Assembly: GCF_003002095.1 (NCBI RefSeq)
Contig: NZ_PVZC01000003.1
Location: forward strand, 558,001-622,000
Reading direction: 5' to 3'
Length of the DNA stretch: 64,000 nucleotides
Source: Allonocardiopsis opalescens
GTDB lineage: Bacteria; Actinomycetota; Actinomycetes; Streptosporangiales; Streptosporangiaceae
Part shown: in pieces, positions 1 through 8,413 of the stretch
Layout: each line of letters opens with the position of its first letter
How positions within the stretch are numbered: the stretch's first letter is position 1
Made by a program: the position numbers and the translations under genes
The notes under the pieces: model-generated
Database searches by the model: none
What the model saw: the letters and a program-made list of their open reading frames with translations, nothing else
Told to the model about the DNA's origin: nothing

Positions 1-1
1 G

Positions 2-940
2 CTGATCGCGGTGGGCCTGCTGTTCAAGATCGGCGCCGTCCCCTTCCACAACTGGAAGCCCGACGTCTACCAGGGCGCGCCCACCCCGATCACCGCCTTC
101 ATGGCCTCGGTCACCCTCGTCTCCGCCTTCGGCGCGATGCTGCGGGTGTTCTACGTCGCCTTCGGCGCGATGGCCTGGGACTGGCGGCCGATGATCTGGG
201 TGGTGGCCATCCTCACCATGGTGGTCGGCGCGGTCGTCGCCGTCACCCAGACGAACGTCAAGCGGCTGCTGGCCTACTCCTCGGTGGTGCACGCCGGCTT
301 CATCCTGACCGCGCTGGCCGCCACCTCCGCGCAGGGCCTGGGCGCCTCGCTGTTCTACCTGGCGGTCTACGGCTTCTCCACCATCGGCGCCTTCGCGATC
401 GTCACCCTGGTGCGCGACTCCCAGGGCGAGGCCGTCCGCCTCGACCAGTGGCGCGGGCTGGCCCGCCGCTCGCCGCTGCTGGCGCTCAGCTTCGCGCTGT
501 TCCTGCTCGGCTTCGCCGGCATCCCGCTCACCAGCGGCTTCATCGCCAAGTTCGCGGTGTTCGAGGCGGCGCTGGCGGCCGGCGGCACCCCGCTGGTGGT
601 GGTCGGCGTGCTCAGCAGCGCCGTCACCGCCTTCTTCTACGCCCGCATCATCGTGGTGATGTTCTTCACCGGCGCCGACGAGCCGGCCGAGGAGCCGGGC
701 TCGGGGGCGGCGGTGGCCGAGTCCGCGCATGCGCAGGAGGCGGCCGGCGGCGTGTCCGTGCGCACCCGGCCCGCGCCGGCCGTCACGGAGGCGGCGCCGC
801 AGGTCGAAGTGGTCAAGCCCGGACTGCTGAGCCAGGCGGTCATCGCGATCGGGGCGGCGGCTACCCTGGTGCTCGGGGTGGTGCCGCAGCCGGTACTGGA
901 CCTGGCCACCCAGGCCGCCCAGCACCTGTTCGTGCGGTAG
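2..940 (+). CDS. nuoN: NADH-quinone oxidoreductase subunit N, C-terminal part (5' truncated by window edge)
   Basis: The frame is open from the first base of the window, so the N-terminal part and start lie upstream. The visible 312 residues are a polytopic membrane protein. The signature GLLFKIGAVPFHNWKPDVYQ near the beginning, followed by GAPTPITAF, is typical of the proton-translocating antiporter-like subunit N of respiratory complex I, which couples NADH:menaquinone electron transfer to proton pumping. A later lysine-containing helix (QTNVKRLLAYSSVVHAGFI) is also characteristic. A charged Ala/Glu/Pro-rich loop (about 685-810) precedes the last transmembrane helix. It is the last gene of the nuo operon. 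The quinone side-chain synthase gene follows 126 bp downstream, matching the actinobacterial order. Confidence 0.95.
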   Translation: MIAVGLLFKIGAVPFHNWKPDVYQGAPTPITAFMASVTLVSAFGAMLRVFYVAFGAMAWDWRPMIWVVAILTMVVGAVVAVTQTNVKRLLAYSSVVHAGFILTALAATSAQGLGASLFYLAVYGFSTIGAFAIVTLVRDSQGEAVRLDQWRGLARRSPLLALSFALFLLGFAGIPLTSGFIAKFAVFEAALAAGGTPLVVVGVLSSAVTAFFYARIIVVMFFTGADEPAEEPGSGAAVAESAHAQEAAGGVSVRTRPAPAVTEAAPQVEVVKPGLLSQAVIAIGAAATLVLGVVPQPVLDLATQAAQHLFVR

Positions 941-1066
941 CGGACCGGGCGACGCGGTACCGACCCGGCCGGCGGTCCGCTCGGCGCCCCGCCGGGCCGC
1001 CGCGCACGCCGCCGGCCCGGGGCTTGGTCCGGCAAGGCACGACCGCGTGGTTTGGAGAGCTGTCAG

Positions 1067-2077
1067 GTGAGCAGTGCGGTGCCCAACGACTTCTTCGGCA
1101 TGCGCGGGATCCCTCCGGCGCTCGCCGCGGAGCTGGGATCGGGGCTGGAGCGCGTCGAGCACGAGCTGCGCTCCCGCGTCCGCAGCGACGACGGCCTGGT
1201 GGACGACGCCTCCCGGCATCTGATCACCGCCGGGGGCAAGCGCTTCCGGCCGATGGTCACCCTGCTCGCCGCCCAGTTCGGCGACCCCGGTGCCGCCGCC
1301 GTGGTGCACGGTGCCGTCGTCATCGAGCTGACCCACCTCGCCACCCTCTACCACGACGACGTCATGGACGAGGCGGAGCTGCGCAGAGGCTCGGCCAGCG
1401 CCAACTCCCGCTGGGGCAACACCGTCGCCATCCTCACCGGCGACTACCTCTTCGCGCGGGCGTCCGAGCTGCTGGCCGACCTCGGAGCCGATGCCGTGCG
1501 CATCCAGGCCCGCACCTTCGCCCGGCTGGTGCGCGGCCAGATCCGCGAGACCGTCGGCCCGGCCGACGGCACCGACCGGGTCGAGCACTACCTGGGCGTG
1601 GTGGCCGACAAGACCGCCTCGCTGATCGCAACCGCCGCCACCTTCGGCGGCATGTTCGCCGGCGCCCCCGCCGCCGTCACCGCCACGCTCACCCGCGCCT
1701 GCGAGGCGCTGGGCGTCGCCTTCCAGCTCTCCGACGACATCCTCGACGTCGCCAGTGAGTCAGTGGAGTCGGGCAAGGTGCCCGGTACCGACCTGCGCGA
1801 GGGCGTGCTGACCCTCCCGGTGCTGCACGCCCTGGCCGACACCAGCCCCGACGGCGCCCGGCTGCGCGAACTGCTCGGGGCGCCGGGCGCGCTCGACGAC
1901 GACCAGGTCACCGAGGCGCTCACCCTGCTGCGCAAGGACCCGGCCATGGACGCCGCCCGCGCCGACCTCCTCGGCTGGGTCGAGCGGGCCCGCGCCGAGC
2001 TGCGCACCCTGCCGCACATCCCGGCGCGCGACGCCTTCGAGGCGCTGTGCGAGTTCGTGGTGGTCCGCACCGGCTGA
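1067..2077 (+). CDS. long-chain trans-polyprenyl diphosphate synthase (menaquinone side chain)
   Basis: A 336-residue all-helical isoprenyl synthase. It elongates an allylic diphosphate with isopentenyl diphosphate, most likely to the C35-C45 chain of menaquinone. The first aspartate-rich motif DDVMD (in YHDDVMDEAELRRG) and the second DDILD (in FQLSDDILDVAS) bind Mg-diphosphate; GGKRFRP upstream is the IPP-binding motif. Placement just after nuoN supports a quinone role, as in other actinobacteria. I prefer the GTG at 1067 because GGAG lies 9 nt upstream. A TTG at 1052 in the same frame would overlap that site. Product chain length cannot be read from the sequence; the family is not in doubt. 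Confidence 0.9.
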   Translation: MSSAVPNDFFGMRGIPPALAAELGSGLERVEHELRSRVRSDDGLVDDASRHLITAGGKRFRPMVTLLAAQFGDPGAAAVVHGAVVIELTHLATLYHDDVMDEAELRRGSASANSRWGNTVAILTGDYLFARASELLADLGADAVRIQARTFARLVRGQIRETVGPADGTDRVEHYLGVVADKTASLIATAATFGGMFAGAPAAVTATLTRACEALGVAFQLSDDILDVASESVESGKVPGTDLREGVLTLPVLHALADTSPDGARLRELLGAPGALDDDQVTEALTLLRKDPAMDAARADLLGWVERARAELRTLPHIPARDAFEALCEFVVVRTG

Positions 2078-2115
2078 GCGCCTCCGGTGCCGAAACCTCC
2101 CGCCGGGTACGGATT

Positions 2116-2140
2116 GTTTCCTGCTTGCGCCGCCCGGGTA
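2116..2140 (+). promoter_or_regulatory. SigB/SigF-type stress promoter
   Basis: GTTT at 2116-2119 and GGGTA at 2136-2140 are separated by 16 nt. This is the arrangement of general-stress (SigB/SigF family) promoters in actinobacteria. It lies about 80 bp upstream of a DUF2382/PRC-barrel gene, a family often under stress control. Assignment is by motif only. Confidence 0.55.
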
Positions 2141-2221
2141 GCCGCGCGCTTGTATACGCGGCTGTCCTCGCAGGTCAGCCGCTGTCAGGCGAAGAATCGA
2201 CACGGGGGAGCGTGATTCGCC

Positions 2222-3094
2222 ATGACCATGCGGGCCCGGGAACTCCTCGGACACCACCTGCTCGACCGGGACGGCTCCGACGTCGGCCGGATCAAGCAGG
2301 TCTACTTCGACGACGAGACCCAGGAACCCAAGTGGGTGACCGTGCACACCGGTCTGCTCGGCATGCGGGAGAGCTTCGTACCGCTGCGGCAGGCGCGGAT
2401 GGTGGACGACAAGCTGCAGGTTCCGTTCGACAAGCAGACCATCAAGGACGCGCCCAGCGTCGACGCCGACGAGCACATCTCACCGGACGAGGAGGCGCAG
2501 GTCTACCGGCACTACGGCCTGCCCAGGCCGCGCGCCGCCGAGCCGGAGGGCTATACGCCGCCCTCGGACGCCGGGCGGCCCGGCATGGGGTCCGAGCAGG
2601 CCGACCGGTCCGGACCCATGGCGGCCGGCTCGGACGGCACGGCGGACATGGACGCCCGCGCCGGGACGGCAGAGCCCGGGGGCGAGGCGGCCGCGATGCC
2701 GTCCGGCACCGACATGGTCGAGGACCGGGGGCTCACCCGCTCCGAGGAGCGGATGCGCATCGGCATGGAGACGCAGCGCACCGGCCGGGTGCGGCTGCGC
2801 CGCTTCGTCGACACCGAGGAGGTCGAGCGCACGGTGCCGGTGCACCGCCAGGAGGTGCACGTGCGCCGCGAGCCGATCGGCGAGGACGAGCGCCCCGGCG
2901 ACGCCGTGATCTCCGAGGGCGAGGAGGAGGTCATCACCTACCGGGACCACCCCGTGGTGATGACGGAGACCGTCCCGGTGGAGCGGGTCACGCTGGAGAC
3001 CGAGGACGTGGTCGACGAGGAGACGGTGCGCGGCCGGCTGCGCAAGGAGCGCATCGAGGTCGAGGAGGACGACGGCCCCGACCGCCCCGCCTGA
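2222..3094 (+). CDS. PRC-barrel and DUF2382 (YsnF/AvaK-like) domain protein
   Basis: 290 residues in two domains joined by an acidic, Gly/Ala-rich linker. Residues 1 to about 85 form a PRC-barrel (RELLGHHLLDRDGSDVGRIK, then VYFDDETQEPKWVTVHTGLLG). Residues about 175-285 form a DUF2382 domain with alternating charged beta segments (RVRLRRFVDTEEVERTVPVH, REPIGEDERPGDAVISEGEE, VVDEETVRGRLRKERIEVEE). There is no signal peptide or membrane segment. The family is linked to general stress responses in bacteria but its biochemical role is unknown. Single-gene unit, preceded by a SigB-type promoter and followed by a hairpin. ATG start at 2222; a purine-rich GGGGGAG stretch lies about 11 nt upstream. 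Confidence 0.85.
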   Translation: MTMRARELLGHHLLDRDGSDVGRIKQVYFDDETQEPKWVTVHTGLLGMRESFVPLRQARMVDDKLQVPFDKQTIKDAPSVDADEHISPDEEAQVYRHYGLPRPRAAEPEGYTPPSDAGRPGMGSEQADRSGPMAAGSDGTADMDARAGTAEPGGEAAAMPSGTDMVEDRGLTRSEERMRIGMETQRTGRVRLRRFVDTEEVERTVPVHRQEVHVRREPIGEDERPGDAVISEGEEEVITYRDHPVVMTETVPVERVTLETEDVVDEETVRGRLRKERIEVEEDDGPDRPA

Positions 3095-3101
3095 CCGGAC
3101 C

Positions 3102-3118
3102 GGCCCGCGCGGCGGGCC
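3102..3118. terminator. GC hairpin between convergent genes
   Basis: GGCCCGC at 3102-3108 pairs with GCGGGCC at 3112-3118. It sits directly after the DUF2382 gene and before the end of the convergent rarD. There is no T-tract, as is usual in this group. Further inverted GC blocks fill the rest of the 100-bp gap. Confidence 0.5.
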
Positions 3119-3194
3119 GCCTGGACGGGCGCCGCCCGGGAGGCCCGCCGCGCCGCCGGCCCCCGCTCCGGCCGGCGGGTCCCCCGGGCGGCCC

Positions 3195-4151
3195 TCAGCG
3201 CACCGGATCGAGCCGGTCCGGCACCGGCCCCGCCCCCTCCTCGACCCCCGCCGCGGCGGGTCGCGCCAGGCGCCGGTGCCGCCGCCCCTGGCGCACCAGG
3301 TCGAAGCTGAACACCGCCAGCGCCGCCCAGACCAGGCCGAAGCCGATCCACCTGCTGGTGGACATCTCCTCCGCGAAGACCAGCCAGCCGATCAGGAACT
3401 GCAGCACCGGCGCGCAGTACTGGAGCATCCCGATGGTCGTCATCGACACCCGGTAGGCGGCCGCCCCGAAGAAGACCAGCGGCAGCGCGGTGATCACCCC
3501 CGAGCCGACCATCAGCGCGGTGTGCGCCACGGAGACGTGCCCGAAGGCGGCGGTGCCCTGGAACTGGAGGAAGAGGATGTAGCCGAGGGCGGGCAGGAAC
3601 ATGATCGCGGTCTCGACGGTCAGGCTCTCGGTGCCGTCGACCCCGGCGAACTTCTTCAGCAGCCCGTAGGTGGCGAAGGAGAAGGCCATCGTCAGCGCCA
3701 GCCACGGCGGCTGGCCGACGTTGAGGGTGAGCACCCCCACCGCGACCGCGCCCAGGCCGACCGCCACCCACTGCGGCGCCCGCAGCCGCTCGCGGAAGAC
3801 CACCACACCGAACAGCACGCTGACCAGCGGGTTGATGAAGTAGCCCAGCGCCGCCTGGAGCGTCTGCCCGCTGTTGACGGCGTAGATGAAGGCGCCCCAG
3901 TTCAGCGTGATGACGAGGGCGGAGGCGGTCAGCAGCGCCAGCTTGCGCGGGCTGCGCAGCACGCCGCGCACCCAGCCCCAGTTGCGGACCACGGCGAGCA
4001 GGACGAGCACCGCGGGGAGCGACCAGAGCATGCGGTGCGCCAGGATCTCGCCCGATCCCGAGGGCTCCAGCAGCGGCCAGTAGAGTGGAAAAAGACCCCA
4101 GCAGATGTAGGCGGCCAGGCCGTAGCCGACACCGCGGTTGGATTCGGACAC
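3195..4151 (-). CDS. rarD: RarD-family EamA/DMT permease
   Basis: 318 residues with about ten predicted transmembrane helices. The N-terminus (GVGYGLAAYICWGLFPLYWP, then a short loop and EILAHRMLWSLP) is the RarD subfamily signature of the drug/metabolite transporter superfamily. Substrate is unknown; family members are predicted exporters of small metabolites. The C-terminus ends in a basic Arg/His tail. Start is GTG at 4151. No Shine-Dalgarno sequence precedes it, but a -10-like TAATCT lies 7 nt upstream on the coding strand, suggesting a leaderless message. Divergent from msrA. Confidence 0.88.
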   Translation of the reverse strand: MSESNRGVGYGLAAYICWGLFPLYWPLLEPSGSGEILAHRMLWSLPAVLVLLAVVRNWGWVRGVLRSPRKLALLTASALVITLNWGAFIYAVNSGQTLQAALGYFINPLVSVLFGVVVFRERLRAPQWVAVGLGAVAVGVLTLNVGQPPWLALTMAFSFATYGLLKKFAGVDGTESLTVETAIMFLPALGYILFLQFQGTAAFGHVSVAHTALMVGSGVITALPLVFFGAAAYRVSMTTIGMLQYCAPVLQFLIGWLVFAEEMSTSRWIGFGLVWAALAVFSFDLVRQGRRHRRLARPAAAGVEEGAGPVPDRLDPVR

Positions 4152-4158
4152 AAGCCGC

Positions 4159-4164
4159 AGATTA
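4159..4164 (-). promoter_or_regulatory. -10 hexamer TAATCT for a leaderless rarD transcript
   Basis: On the minus strand TAATCT ends 7 nt before the GTG start, so transcription should begin at or next to the start codon. A poor -35 (AAGACA) lies 17 nt further upstream. There is no purine-rich ribosome binding site. Confidence 0.4.
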
Positions 4165-4331
4165 CGTCAGGAAATATCGCCTGTCTTCTAAGCGATCCTT
4201 AACGGTAATGTCCAGCAGCCTTCCCCCGGCCGGGCCGTGCCCGGGGAACAAGCAGGGATCGCCCGACGCTGTTCGGTAGACGCTGCGGCGCGCCCCGCGC
4301 GGGGCGGCCGCGAAGGTGTGGAGGAGATCTG

Positions 4332-4997
4332 ATGAGCCTGTTCGGCGCCGCCAAGAGCCGCATGGTCGACGCGTCCGACGCCCTGCCCGGACGCGCCGAG
4401 CCGATCACCGTACCCGGCCGCCACGAAGTGCTCGGCACCCCGCTCGACGGGCCCTACCCCGAGGGCACCGAGATCGCCGACTTCGCGATGGGCTGCTTCT
4501 GGGGCGTGGAGCGGCTGTTCTGGAAGCTCGACGGGGTGGTCACCACCTCCGTGGGCTACGCGGGCGGCCACACCCCCAATCCCACCTACGAAGAGGTGTG
4601 CAGCGGCCGCACCGGTCACGCCGAGGCGGTGCGGGTGGTCTTCGACCCCGAGCGGGTGAGCTACGCCGAGCTGCTCAAGGTCTTCTGGGAGGAGCACGAC
4701 CCCACCCAGGGCCACCGCCAGGGCAATGACATCGGCACCCAGTACCGCTCGGCGATCTACTACCACTCCGAGGCCCAGCGCGAGGCGGCCGAGCGCACTC
4801 GCGCGGCCTACCGGCCGCTGCTGGCCGAGGCGGGCTACGGCGACATCACCACCGAGATCGCCCCGGCGGGCCCGTACTACTTCGCCGAGGACTACCACCA
4901 GCAGTATTTGTCAAGCAGTAAAAACCCCAACGGCTACTGCGGGCTGACCGCCAACGGCGTGTCCTGCCCGGTCGGCGTGGTCAGCGCCGACGGCTGA
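4332..4997 (+). CDS. msrA: peptide-methionine (S)-S-oxide reductase MsrA
   Basis: 221 residues. MsrA reduces the S-epimer of methionine sulfoxide in proteins with thioredoxin as electron donor. The catalytic GCFWG has its nucleophilic Cys at about residue 55. It is followed by the conserved blocks [45 protein letters not shown] and the Tyr-rich AEDYHQQYL. Cysteines near the C-terminus (NPNGYCGL and VSCPVG) can serve as resolving residues. A 45-residue N-terminal extension is common in actinobacterial MsrA. AGGAG lies just upstream of the ATG, and a perfect hairpin follows the stop, so it is monocistronic. It fits the oxidative-stress theme of its neighbours. Confidence 0.95.
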   Translation: MSLFGAAKSRMVDASDALPGRAEPITVPGRHEVLGTPLDGPYPEGTEIADFAMGCFWGVERLFWKLDGVVTTSVGYAGGHTPNPTYEEVCSGRTGHAEAVRVVFDPERVSYAELLKVFWEEHDPTQGHRQGNDIGTQYRSAIYYHSEAQREAAERTRAAYRPLLAEAGYGDITTEIAPAGPYYFAEDYHQQYLSSSKNPNGYCGLTANGVSCPVGVVSADG

Positions 4998-5013
4998 GCC
5001 GGTCCGAGCCGAT

Positions 5014-5040
5014 GGAGCCCCCGCCGTGCGCGGGGGCTCC
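5014..5040 (+). terminator. hairpin terminator of msrA
   Basis: Perfect 11-bp stem: GGAGCCCCCGC (5014-5024) with GCGGGGGCTCC (5030-5040), 5-nt loop, 17 bp after the msrA stop codon. Confidence 0.75.
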
Positions 5041-5200
5041 GGCGTTCCGGCGCCCGGACCGCGCTCTGCGTGATCACGCGCTGTGGTGAATGGGACGAAA
5101 GGTGCGGGTGGGGCATAAGCGTACGGTAGTGGCGTTGACACGGTTGTGGTGTCCCTGGTCTTGTAGTGGCCGTTCACTGCCCCGCGCGCCAGGAGAGACC

Positions 5201-5575
5201 ATGACGGAGACCAACGGGACCATCTACGACGCCATCGGCGGCCACGAGGCCATCGAGGCCGTCGTGGACGACTTCTACGGCCGGGTGCTGGCCGACGAGC
5301 GGCTGGCCCCCTTCTTCACCGGCATCAGCATGCCCAAGCTCAAGGGCAGGCAGGTGGAGTTCTTCGCCGCCGCTTTGGGCGGGCCGGTGGAGTACACCGG
5401 GCAGAGCATGCGCGACGCCCACCTCGGCCGCGGCATCGAGCAGGCGCACTTCGACCTGGTTGTCGAGCACCTCACCGCCTCCCTGCTGGCGGCCGGGGTG
5501 CCCGAGACCACCACCAAGGAGATCATCACCGCGCTCGCGCCGCTCTCCGACGACATCGTCTCCCGCGGCGTCTGA
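5201..5575 (+). CDS. glbN: group I truncated haemoglobin
   Basis: 124-residue 2-on-2 haemoglobin. It begins with [20 protein letters not shown], where the Phe-Tyr pair matches B9-B10 that stabilises bound O2 or NO. The proximal haem histidine is in [10 protein letters not shown]. Length and motifs place it in group I (N-type). Likely role is O2/NO binding and NO detoxification. A strong AGGAGAG precedes the ATG at 5201, which I use rather than an upstream in-frame ATG at 5090. A 13-bp hairpin follows. Cytoplasmic, single-gene unit. Confidence 0.92.
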   Translation: MTETNGTIYDAIGGHEAIEAVVDDFYGRVLADERLAPFFTGISMPKLKGRQVEFFAAALGGPVEYTGQSMRDAHLGRGIEQAHFDLVVEHLTASLLAAGVPETTTKEIITALAPLSDDIVSRGV

Positions 5576-5590
5576 CCGCTCCCCACCTCG

Positions 5591-5625
5591 AACGGCCCCG
5601 GCGCTTCCCGCACGCCGGGGCCGTT
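5591..5625. terminator. hairpin between glbN and the convergent SDR gene
   Basis: AACGGCCCCGGCG (5591-5603) is the exact inverse of CGCCGGGGCCGTT (5613-5625), with a 9-nt loop. It can serve both convergent genes. Confidence 0.75.
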
Positions 5626-5657
5626 CGCCTGCCGTGGGAGCCCTGCGGCGCCGCCCG

Positions 5658-6320
5658 CTACCGAACGGTGGCGGCCACCGCGTCGGCGATCGGGGTGTCG
5701 CCCTGGACCAGGTCGAAAGAGCGGTGCGCGGTGGCGGGCTCGTCCAGCAGCGCCACCAGCACGGCGGCGACATCGTCGCGGGTGACCGAGCCGCGCTCGG
5801 CACGCTCGGCCAGGGCGACCCGGCCGGTGCCGGGGTCGTCGGTGAGCCGCCCGGGCCGCAGCACCGTCCAGTCGATGTCGAAGGTGCGGGTGCGCAGGTC
5901 GGCGTCTGCCGCCCCCTTGGCCCGCAGGTAGGCGGCGAACACCGGGTCGGCGTCGGCGGGCGGCTCGTCGTCGGCGCCCATCGACGACACCATCAGGTAG
6001 CGGCGAACCCCGGTGAGGTGCGCGGCGTCGGCCAGCAGGATCGCGGCGTTCTTGTCCACGGTCTCCTTGCGGGGCGCGCCGCTGCCCGGACCCGCCCCGG
6101 CCGCGAAGACGACCGCGTCGGCGTCGTTGATCCGGTCGGCCACCTCGGTGACCGTCGCCTTCTCCAGGTCGAGCAGGATCGGCTCGGCGCCCTCGGCCCG
6201 CAGGGCGTCGGCGTGGTCGGGGTTCCTGATCAGCCCGGCCACCTGGTCGCCGCGCCCGCTGAGCAGCCGCTCCAGCCGCAGGGCGATCCGGCCGTGTCCT
6301 CCCGCGATGACGATGCGCAT
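5658..6320 (-). CDS. NAD(P)-binding atypical short-chain dehydrogenase/reductase
   Basis: 220 residues, a Rossmann fold of the SDR_a5/NAD(P)H-binding type. The N-terminus MRIVIAGGHGRIALRLERLL carries the dinucleotide-binding GGHGRIA turn. VVFAAGAGPGSG and RRYLMVSSMGA follow, and the latter takes the place of the SDR active-site strand without a clear YxxxK. Such proteins act as NADPH sensors, isomerases or reductases; the substrate is unknown. ATG at 6320 lacks a Shine-Dalgarno site, but TAGCGT lies 6 nt upstream on the coding strand, suggesting a leaderless transcript. Divergent from the APH-like gene. Confidence 0.85.
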   Translation of the reverse strand: MRIVIAGGHGRIALRLERLLSGRGDQVAGLIRNPDHADALRAEGAEPILLDLEKATVTEVADRINDADAVVFAAGAGPGSGAPRKETVDKNAAILLADAAHLTGVRRYLMVSSMGADDEPPADADPVFAAYLRAKGAADADLRTRTFDIDWTVLRPGRLTDDPGTGRVALAERAERGSVTRDDVAAVLVALLDEPATAHRSFDLVQGDTPIADAVAATVR

Positions 6321-6326
6321 GCCCCC

Positions 6327-6332
6327 ACGCTA
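6327..6332 (-). promoter_or_regulatory. -10 hexamer TAGCGT for a leaderless SDR transcript
   Basis: On the minus strand TAGCGT ends 6 nt before the ATG at 6320. No AG-rich ribosome binding site intervenes, only G5C. No convincing -35 is visible. Confidence 0.35.
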
Positions 6333-6511
6333 TCGGCTGCGCCCCGCCCCGGCGAGGACGCGCCCCGGCCCCGACCGCCGGAGGCGACCCATGGCCCGGA
6401 CGGGTTCCGGCCGGGGCCGCGGCGCCGCCCCGGGGCGGGCGGCGCGGCCGGCCGCGCATAGGCTGGCACGGTCCGCGCCGCCCCCCGTCCGCCGGCGAAG
6501 GGAGCCCGCCC

Positions 6512-7549
6512 GTGCCCGCACGCCCCGATCCCAGCGGCGCCGGTGCCCGCCGCCCGCCCGGCCGTCCGCGCCGCCCGGTCGGTCCGCCGCCGGAGCCCGC
6601 CGACATCCCGGTGATCCCCGACGACTTCGCCGAGGACGTGCGGCTGCGCTGCGGCGCCGACGGCGAGCGCTGGCTGCGTGACCTGCCCGGCCTGCTCAAC
6701 CGGTACAGCCGCCGCTGGGGTCTGCGGATCTCGGCGGAGCCCTTCCCGCTCTCCTACAACTACGTGGTCGCGGCGCGCCGCCACGACGGCACCGACGCCG
6801 TGCTGAAGCTCTGCCACCCCCGCACCGTCGAACTGCCGCTGGAGGCGGCGGCGCTGCGCCACTTCGGACCGCGGCGGGCCGCCGAGGTGCTCGACGCCGA
6901 CCTGGTCGGCATCGAGGAGTACGGCGGAGCCCTGCTGCTGGGCCGGGTCCGGCCCGGCGAGAGCCTGGTGGCGACGGCGGCGGCCGACGACCTCCGCGCC
7001 ACCTCCGCCGCGGCCGAGGTGATGCGGGTGCTGCACGAGGCGGGCCCGCCGCCGGACGGCTTCCCGAGCGTCGCCGACTGGGGTGCCGGCTTCGCCCGGC
7101 ACCGCGCCGCGCACGGCGGCGGCGCCGGCCCGCTGCCGGCCGAGCTGTTCGAGCCGGCCGAACGCCTCTTCGCGGAGCTGCTGGCCGGCTCGGCGCCGCC
7201 GGTGCTGCTCCACGGCGACCTGCACCACGACAACATCCTGGACGGCGGCGACCGCTGGGTGGCCATCGACCCCAAGGGCGTCACGGGGGAGCCCTGCTAC
7301 GAGGCGGGCGCGCTGGTGCGCAACCTGTGGCAGGACCGCTACGACACGCCCGACGAGGCCGGTACGCTGCGCCGCCGGATCGGGCTGCTCGCCGACGAGC
7401 TGGCGGTGGACCGGGAGCGGCTGGCCGGGTGGTGCTTCGCCCAGGCGGTGCTCTCGGCGGTCTGGCTGGTGGAGGACGGCGAGGACCCCGGCGACGTGCG
7501 GGCGGCGGTGCGCACGGCCGGGCTGCTGCACGGCCTGCTGGGCGGCTGA
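6512..7549 (+). CDS. aminoglycoside/hydroxyurea phosphotransferase family protein (APH(6)-like)
   Basis: 345 residues with a protein-kinase-like phosphotransferase fold. The N-terminal FAEDVRLRCG, WLRDLPGLL and LSYNYVVAA, and a lysine in DAVLKLCHP, suit the small lobe. The catalytic loop HGDLHHDNIL (Asp about 236) and IDPKGVTGEPCYEAG (metal-binding Asp about 254) match the streptomycin 6-kinase / APH_6_hur family. Members phosphorylate streptomycin-type aminoglycosides, but many chromosomal homologues have unknown substrates. A Pro/Arg-rich stretch of about 30 residues precedes the domain. GTG at 6512 has GAAGGGAG about 7 nt upstream. Resistance function is inference. Confidence 0.82.
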   Translation: MPARPDPSGAGARRPPGRPRRPVGPPPEPADIPVIPDDFAEDVRLRCGADGERWLRDLPGLLNRYSRRWGLRISAEPFPLSYNYVVAARRHDGTDAVLKLCHPRTVELPLEAAALRHFGPRRAAEVLDADLVGIEEYGGALLLGRVRPGESLVATAAADDLRATSAAAEVMRVLHEAGPPPDGFPSVADWGAGFARHRAAHGGGAGPLPAELFEPAERLFAELLAGSAPPVLLHGDLHHDNILDGGDRWVAIDPKGVTGEPCYEAGALVRNLWQDRYDTPDEAGTLRRRIGLLADELAVDRERLAGWCFAQAVLSAVWLVEDGEDPGDVRAAVRTAGLLHGLLGG

Positions 7550-7848
7550 ACCACCCCCGGCGGAGCAGAGTGCGGGCCCGGGTGGCCGGGCGGGAACGCC
7601 CGGCCACCGGGGCCCGCGCCGCGACGGCAGGTCCCCTGACCCGCCCTCACCGCGTCTGCACGTCAGCACCTGGTGGTGAGTGATGAACGGTTCCCTGTGC
7701 CCCAGTGCGCCGTGCGGGCTGCGCGGTGATGGGTGGATACCCATGCGTGGGGCCAGCCCCATGGCCCGGAGAGTGAGCCTTTGATGGCCAGAAAGAGAAT
7801 GTGCTCGCCCGTGCAGAAACGGCTACCGACTGCCGTCGCGGAGTGTGT
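7550..7848. other. 300-bp gap between convergent genes with two adjacent hairpins
   Basis: No gene is supported. ATGGGT-GGAT-ACCCAT (7729-7744) is a perfect 6-bp hairpin. It is followed at once by TGGGG-CCAG-CCCCA (7748-7761). Together they could act as a bidirectional terminator for the APH-like gene and the DIP1984 gene. Confidence 0.5.
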
Positions 7849-8307
7849 TCAGCCGACCAGCTCCGTGGTCCAGTTCAGCTCCTGGATCCGGGTGTCGAGC
7901 CGCCGGAACTCGCGGGCCAGCTCATCGGCGGCGCGCCGCACCGCCGCGACGTCGACCGACGGGACGGTGCGGATCTCGGCCGCCCGCATCCGCGGCTGCA
8001 GCTGGCTGGCGCCGTCGGCCAGCGCGGAGTGCAGCTGCTGGCGGATCCGCAGCACGTCGCGGCGGGCCAGCGCGTCGGTGAGGGTGCGGCCGTCGCCGAA
8101 CGGGGTGGCGAGGTTGGTGGCGTTGATGCGCCGGATCAGCGCCTCCAGCTCGTCGGCGAGCCGGCCGAACTCCGCGAGCAGCTCCTCGGGGTCCTCGGCC
8201 GGGGCGCCGCCCTCCTGGTAGCGGGCGTTGGCCAGGACGCGCTTGCGCAGCTCGCCCAGGCGCGCGTTGAGGTCGGCCCGGCGGTTCAGCGCCTCCGCCA
8301 GTCGCAT
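7849..8307 (-). CDS. DIP1984-family protein
   Basis: 152 residues, mostly helical and soluble. It opens with RLAEALNRRADLNARLGELR and contains RLADELEALIRRINATNLAT, then a Leu/Arg-rich second half (RRDVLRIRQQLHSALADGAS). This is the DIP1984 (septicolysin-like) family, a small cytoplasmic coiled-coil protein without established function. The ATG at 8307 is chosen over an in-frame start at 8391 because a full AGGAGGT lies 6 nt upstream of it and the family begins with RLAEAL. Convergent with the APH-like gene. Confidence 0.82.
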   Translation of the reverse strand: MRLAEALNRRADLNARLGELRKRVLANARYQEGGAPAEDPEELLAEFGRLADELEALIRRINATNLATPFGDGRTLTDALARRDVLRIRQQLHSALADGASQLQPRMRAAEIRTVPSVDVAAVRRAADELAREFRRLDTRIQELNWTTELVG

Positions 8308-8413
8308 GCGTGCACCTCCTGCGTGCGGGTCCCTCGGCCGGAACCCGCTGGAGAACACCGAAACCCTAGCCGACCGGCCGGGCGGCGGCATCCGGTTTAC
8401 GAGGCCCGCGCCC

